Part shown: piece by piece, positions 7,000-8,310 of the stretch
Layout: the number at the start of each line of letters is the position of its first letter
How positions within the stretch are numbered: position 1 is the stretch's first letter
Assembly: GCA_017462445.1 (NCBI GenBank)
Contig: JAFTRB010000229.1
Location: 1 to 8,310, forward strand
Source: Clostridia bacterium
GTDB taxonomy: Bacteria; Bacillota_A; Clostridia; Oscillospirales; CAG-272
Length of the DNA stretch: 8,310 nt
Reading direction: 5' to 3'
Notes under the pieces: model-generated
What the model saw: only the letters and a program-made list of their open reading frames with translations
Told to the model about the DNA's origin: nothing
Database searches by the model: none
Translations under genes and position numbers: made by a program

Positions 7000-7809
7000 A
7001 TGATAATTCAGCATACAAACTTCGGAGCATTCAGCGTAATCAGGTGTGGATACCACGAGGGCGAATACAACTTCGGCTCGCATATACACCAGTTCTGCGA
7101 ATTTATCCTGTGTCTTGATGGCGAAATCGAAATTACCGTCGAGGGCAAAACCGAGCTTGCGGGGGCCGGGGATATTACCGTCATTCTTCCCTTCCAGATC
7201 CACTCCTTCCGCACCCCAAAATATTGCCATATCTGGATATGCGTTTTCTCCAACGATTTTATAAACGGGCTTATCCCCTTCGAGGAGCTGTACCAGGGAA
7301 GAGAGCGCTCTACATTCACCCCGGGCAAGACGCTTCGCTCCTATATAGACGCCGAGGACTTCGTGGGGCTGTGTATGAGCCACTGGAGGAACAGAGAATG
7401 TAAACCGTGGGTTTACAAATTGAAATCTATCTTCCACCTGATAATGAGCGAATATTTTAACACGGCTCCCGCCATATCCTCAAATTGCAAGGATAACACC
7501 CTGCAAAAAATACTTATCTATATATCGACGCACTTCAAGGAGAATATCAACCAGAGTACGGTGGGCAAGGCGCTGGGATATAGCCCGAGATATGTATCAA
7601 ACTGCTTCCTTGCTATCCCCGAAATGAATTTCAGAACCATGCTGAACTCGCTCAGAATAGAGCACGCAAAGGGGCTGCTTCTGAATACCGATATGAACAT
7701 TATCGACATCGGGCTTGACAGCGGCTTTTCCAGCGAGAGAAGCTTCCACCGCTCCTTCCTTGACATCGTGGGAATGACTCCGGGCGAATACCGAAGAGCG
7801 AGGAAATAG
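7000..7809 (+). CDS. AraC/XylS-family transcriptional regulator
   Basis: The 269-residue protein has the usual AraC-family length and layout. Residues about 10-85 form a cupin-like sensor: HIHQFCEFILCLDGEIEIT with His28, His30 and Glu34, then GDITVILPFQIHSF with His68. This is the type that often binds sugars or other small molecules. Residues about 90-165 are a mostly helical connector. Residues about 168-266 are the double helix-turn-helix DNA-binding domain. Its first HTH is near 186-206 (STVGKALGYSPRYVSNCF). The second carries the family signature IIDIGLDSGFSSERSFHRSF, followed by GMTPGEYRR. It is intact, cytoplasmic, and divergent from the giant secreted hydrolase with only 148 bp between start codons, so that gene is the obvious target. 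Activation by a degradation product is inference. A consensus promoter drives it. No clear intrinsic terminator follows the TAG at 7807-7809. Confidence 0.95.
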   Translation: MIIQHTNFGAFSVIRCGYHEGEYNFGSHIHQFCEFILCLDGEIEITVEGKTELAGAGDITVILPFQIHSFRTPKYCHIWICVFSNDFINGLIPFEELYQGRERSTFTPGKTLRSYIDAEDFVGLCMSHWRNRECKPWVYKLKSIFHLIMSEYFNTAPAISSNCKDNTLQKILIYISTHFKENINQSTVGKALGYSPRYVSNCFLAIPEMNFRTMLNSLRIEHAKGLLLNTDMNIIDIGLDSGFSSERSFHRSFLDIVGMTPGEYRRARK

Positions 7810-7904
7810 GCATTGCCCCCGTTGAATTATCCCCGTTATATATTATATATATAAATAAGGAAGAGATTCTTCGGCTTCGCTTCGTTCCGCTTAGGATGGC
7901 ACGC
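7810..7904. other. Spacer after the regulator gene, no gene seen
   Basis: It holds a very AT-rich alternating TA stretch (about 7838-7856) and then a TTCG-rich tract (TTCGGCTTCGCTTCGTTCCG, 7869-7888). There is no GC-rich stem followed by a T-run, so I cannot call a rho-independent terminator. No open frame here has a start with a Shine-Dalgarno. Confidence 0.6.
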
Positions 7905-7911
7905 AAGAAAG

Positions 7912-7930
7912 CCTCCCTCCGGGAGGGAGG
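7912..7930. repeat. GC-rich perfect palindrome
   Basis: CCTCCCTCC (7912-7920), one central G, then GGAGGGAGG (7922-7930): 9-bp perfect arms at the left end of the repeat element. There is no T-tract after it, so it is not an ordinary terminator, though it could stabilise or end transcripts from either side. Confidence 0.85.
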
Positions 7931-7985
7931 TGGCACGAGCCTGCGAGTGACGGAAGGAGAGCGCGAAAAACCTTGTACCCTCTCT

Positions 7986-8008
7986 GCAAGCCCAGTCAAT
8001 CAAGAGCA
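7986..8008 (+). repeat. Short direct repeat, copy 1
   Basis: GCAAGCCCAG, five variable bases, then CAAGAGCA. It matches the copy at 8248-8270 at 20 of 23 positions in the same orientation. One copy lies inside the inverted-repeat element and the other just outside it, which supports a mosaic or multiply inserted origin. Confidence 0.7.
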
Positions 8009-8046
8009 AGCGATAGTTAAGCCTTCTCCAGTGGGTAGCGAAGCGG

Positions 8047-8089
8047 CAGAACGGTAGTGAATTGCATTAATAATGCAAGAGCCGTTCTG
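8047..8089. repeat. Nested inverted repeat inside the element
   Basis: The outer arms CAGAACGG (8047-8054) and CCGTTCTG (8082-8089) are exact reverse complements. Inside them lies a second exact pair, TTGCATTA (8062-8069) and TAATGCAA (8071-8078). Together they can form a two-part stem with an asymmetric internal loop (7 against 3 nt). Confidence 0.8.
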
Positions 8090-8201
8090 TGCCCGAGCCG
8101 CAGCGAGACAGGTGGATTGCGTAGCAAGACGGATGAGGTGTAACCGAGGCTTTGCGCCCACTACGGCTAATCACTTCCCCAGCCTTACGCCCTCTCCTTC
8201 A

Positions 8202-8235
8202 CCCGACTCCGTCGGGCGCTCCCTCCGTAGGGAGC
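8202..8235. repeat. Two adjacent hairpins at the right end of the element
   Basis: CCCGAC-TCC-GTCGGG (8202-8216) is a 6-bp stem with a 3-nt loop. GCTCCCT-CCGT-AGGGAGC (8218-8235) is a 7-bp stem with a 4-nt loop and directly follows. The second is the counterpart of the palindrome at 7912-7930. Neither has a T-run. Confidence 0.8.
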
Positions 8236-8247
8236 CTTAAAGAAAGG

Positions 8248-8270
8248 CAAGCCCAGCCCACCAAGAGCAC
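8248..8270 (+). repeat. Short direct repeat, copy 2
   Basis: This is the second copy of the GCAAGCCCAG-N5-CAAGAGCA unit found at 7986-8008. It sits between the right end of the ~330-bp element and the next element copy. Confidence 0.7.
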
Positions 8271-8283
8271 ACCCCACCGCACT

Positions 8284-8310
8284 GCCTCCCTCCGGCAGCG
8301 AGGTGGCACG
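8284..8310 (+). repeat. Start of a second element copy, cut by the window edge
   Basis: It matches 7911-7937 at 25 of 27 positions (GCCTCCCTCCGG, then AG, then GAGGTGGCACG), in the same orientation. The two differences break the perfect palindrome of the first copy. The rest lies beyond the window. Confidence 0.75.

Larger units (their letters stand above)
7909..8238. repeat. MITE/REP-like mosaic element with imperfect terminal inverted repeats
   Basis: The left end (7909-7961) and the reverse complement of the right end (8189-8238) align over about 50 bp with mismatches and small gaps. Both start AAG(C/G)CTCCCT, make a GC-rich hairpin, and run to GGAAGGAGAG or TGAAGGAGAG. A related degenerate module (AGGTGG...GCGTAGC...ACGGATGAGG) lies at about 8108-8137. 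The heptamer AAGAAAG occurs at 7905-7911 and again at 8240-8246, a possible target-site duplication that overlaps the ends. No transposase is encoded. I recognise the hairpin style (CTCCCTCCGGGAGGGAG-GTGGCACGAGC) as common dispersed intergenic repeats in gut Clostridia, from general knowledge and not from a search. Confidence 0.6.

Noticed and set aside
6985..7437. Minus-strand open frames over the AraC-type gene
   Set aside because: They overlap a clear AraC-family gene that has its own promoter and ribosome binding site, and show no motif of their own.
7912..7930. Rho-independent terminator for the AraC-type gene
   Set aside because: The stem is good but there is no T-run on either side, it lies about 100 bp past the stop codon, and it belongs to a repeated element.
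7700..7999. Minus-strand open frame of 99 residues
   Set aside because: It spans the end of the AraC-type gene, the AT-rich spacer and a palindromic repeat; low-complexity Arg/Ser-rich product with no ribosome binding site seen.

Overview
The window looks like chromosomal DNA from a Gram-positive anaerobe, probably a gut or rumen member of the Clostridia (Bacillota). This is inferred from a sigma-A type consensus promoter, strong Shine-Dalgarno sequences, a Sec signal peptide on a very large secreted multidomain protein, and GC-rich palindromic intergenic repeats of a kind I associate with Clostridia genomes. No marker gene (rRNA, ribosomal protein) is present, so the assignment is tentative.

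Positions 1-6851, minus strand: one uninterrupted reading frame that starts at 6851 and runs off the left edge, giving at least 2283 residues. I checked the frame line by line and it contains no stop codon. It encodes a secreted protein with a signal peptide, an alpha/beta-hydrolase-like catalytic region (GNSKG nucleophile elbow, putative triad Ser400/Asp491/His521), an Ig-like module, a DNRLRE/CBM-like beta module, a jelly-roll CBM-like module, four tandem ~290-residue repeats with right-handed beta-helix character, and the start of a different C-terminal module cut by the window edge. Long open frames on the plus strand across this region are antisense shadows.

Positions 6852-6999: a short AT-rich divergent control region. 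It holds a perfect consensus promoter (TTGACA, 17 bp, TATAAT, with extended -10 TGn) for the rightward gene, a perfect 12-bp inverted repeat midway, and a strong ribosome binding site for the leftward giant gene, which has no convincing -35 box.

Positions 7000-7809, plus strand: a 269-residue AraC/XylS-family regulator (cupin sensor plus two-HTH DNA-binding domain). The simplest reading is that it senses a small molecule, perhaps a sugar or a product of the hydrolase, and controls the divergent giant gene. This is inferred from layout.

Positions 7810-8310: no credible gene. It contains an AT-rich spacer, then a ~330-bp mosaic of GC-rich hairpins with imperfect terminal inverted repeats (MITE- or REP-like), and the beginning of another copy at the right edge.
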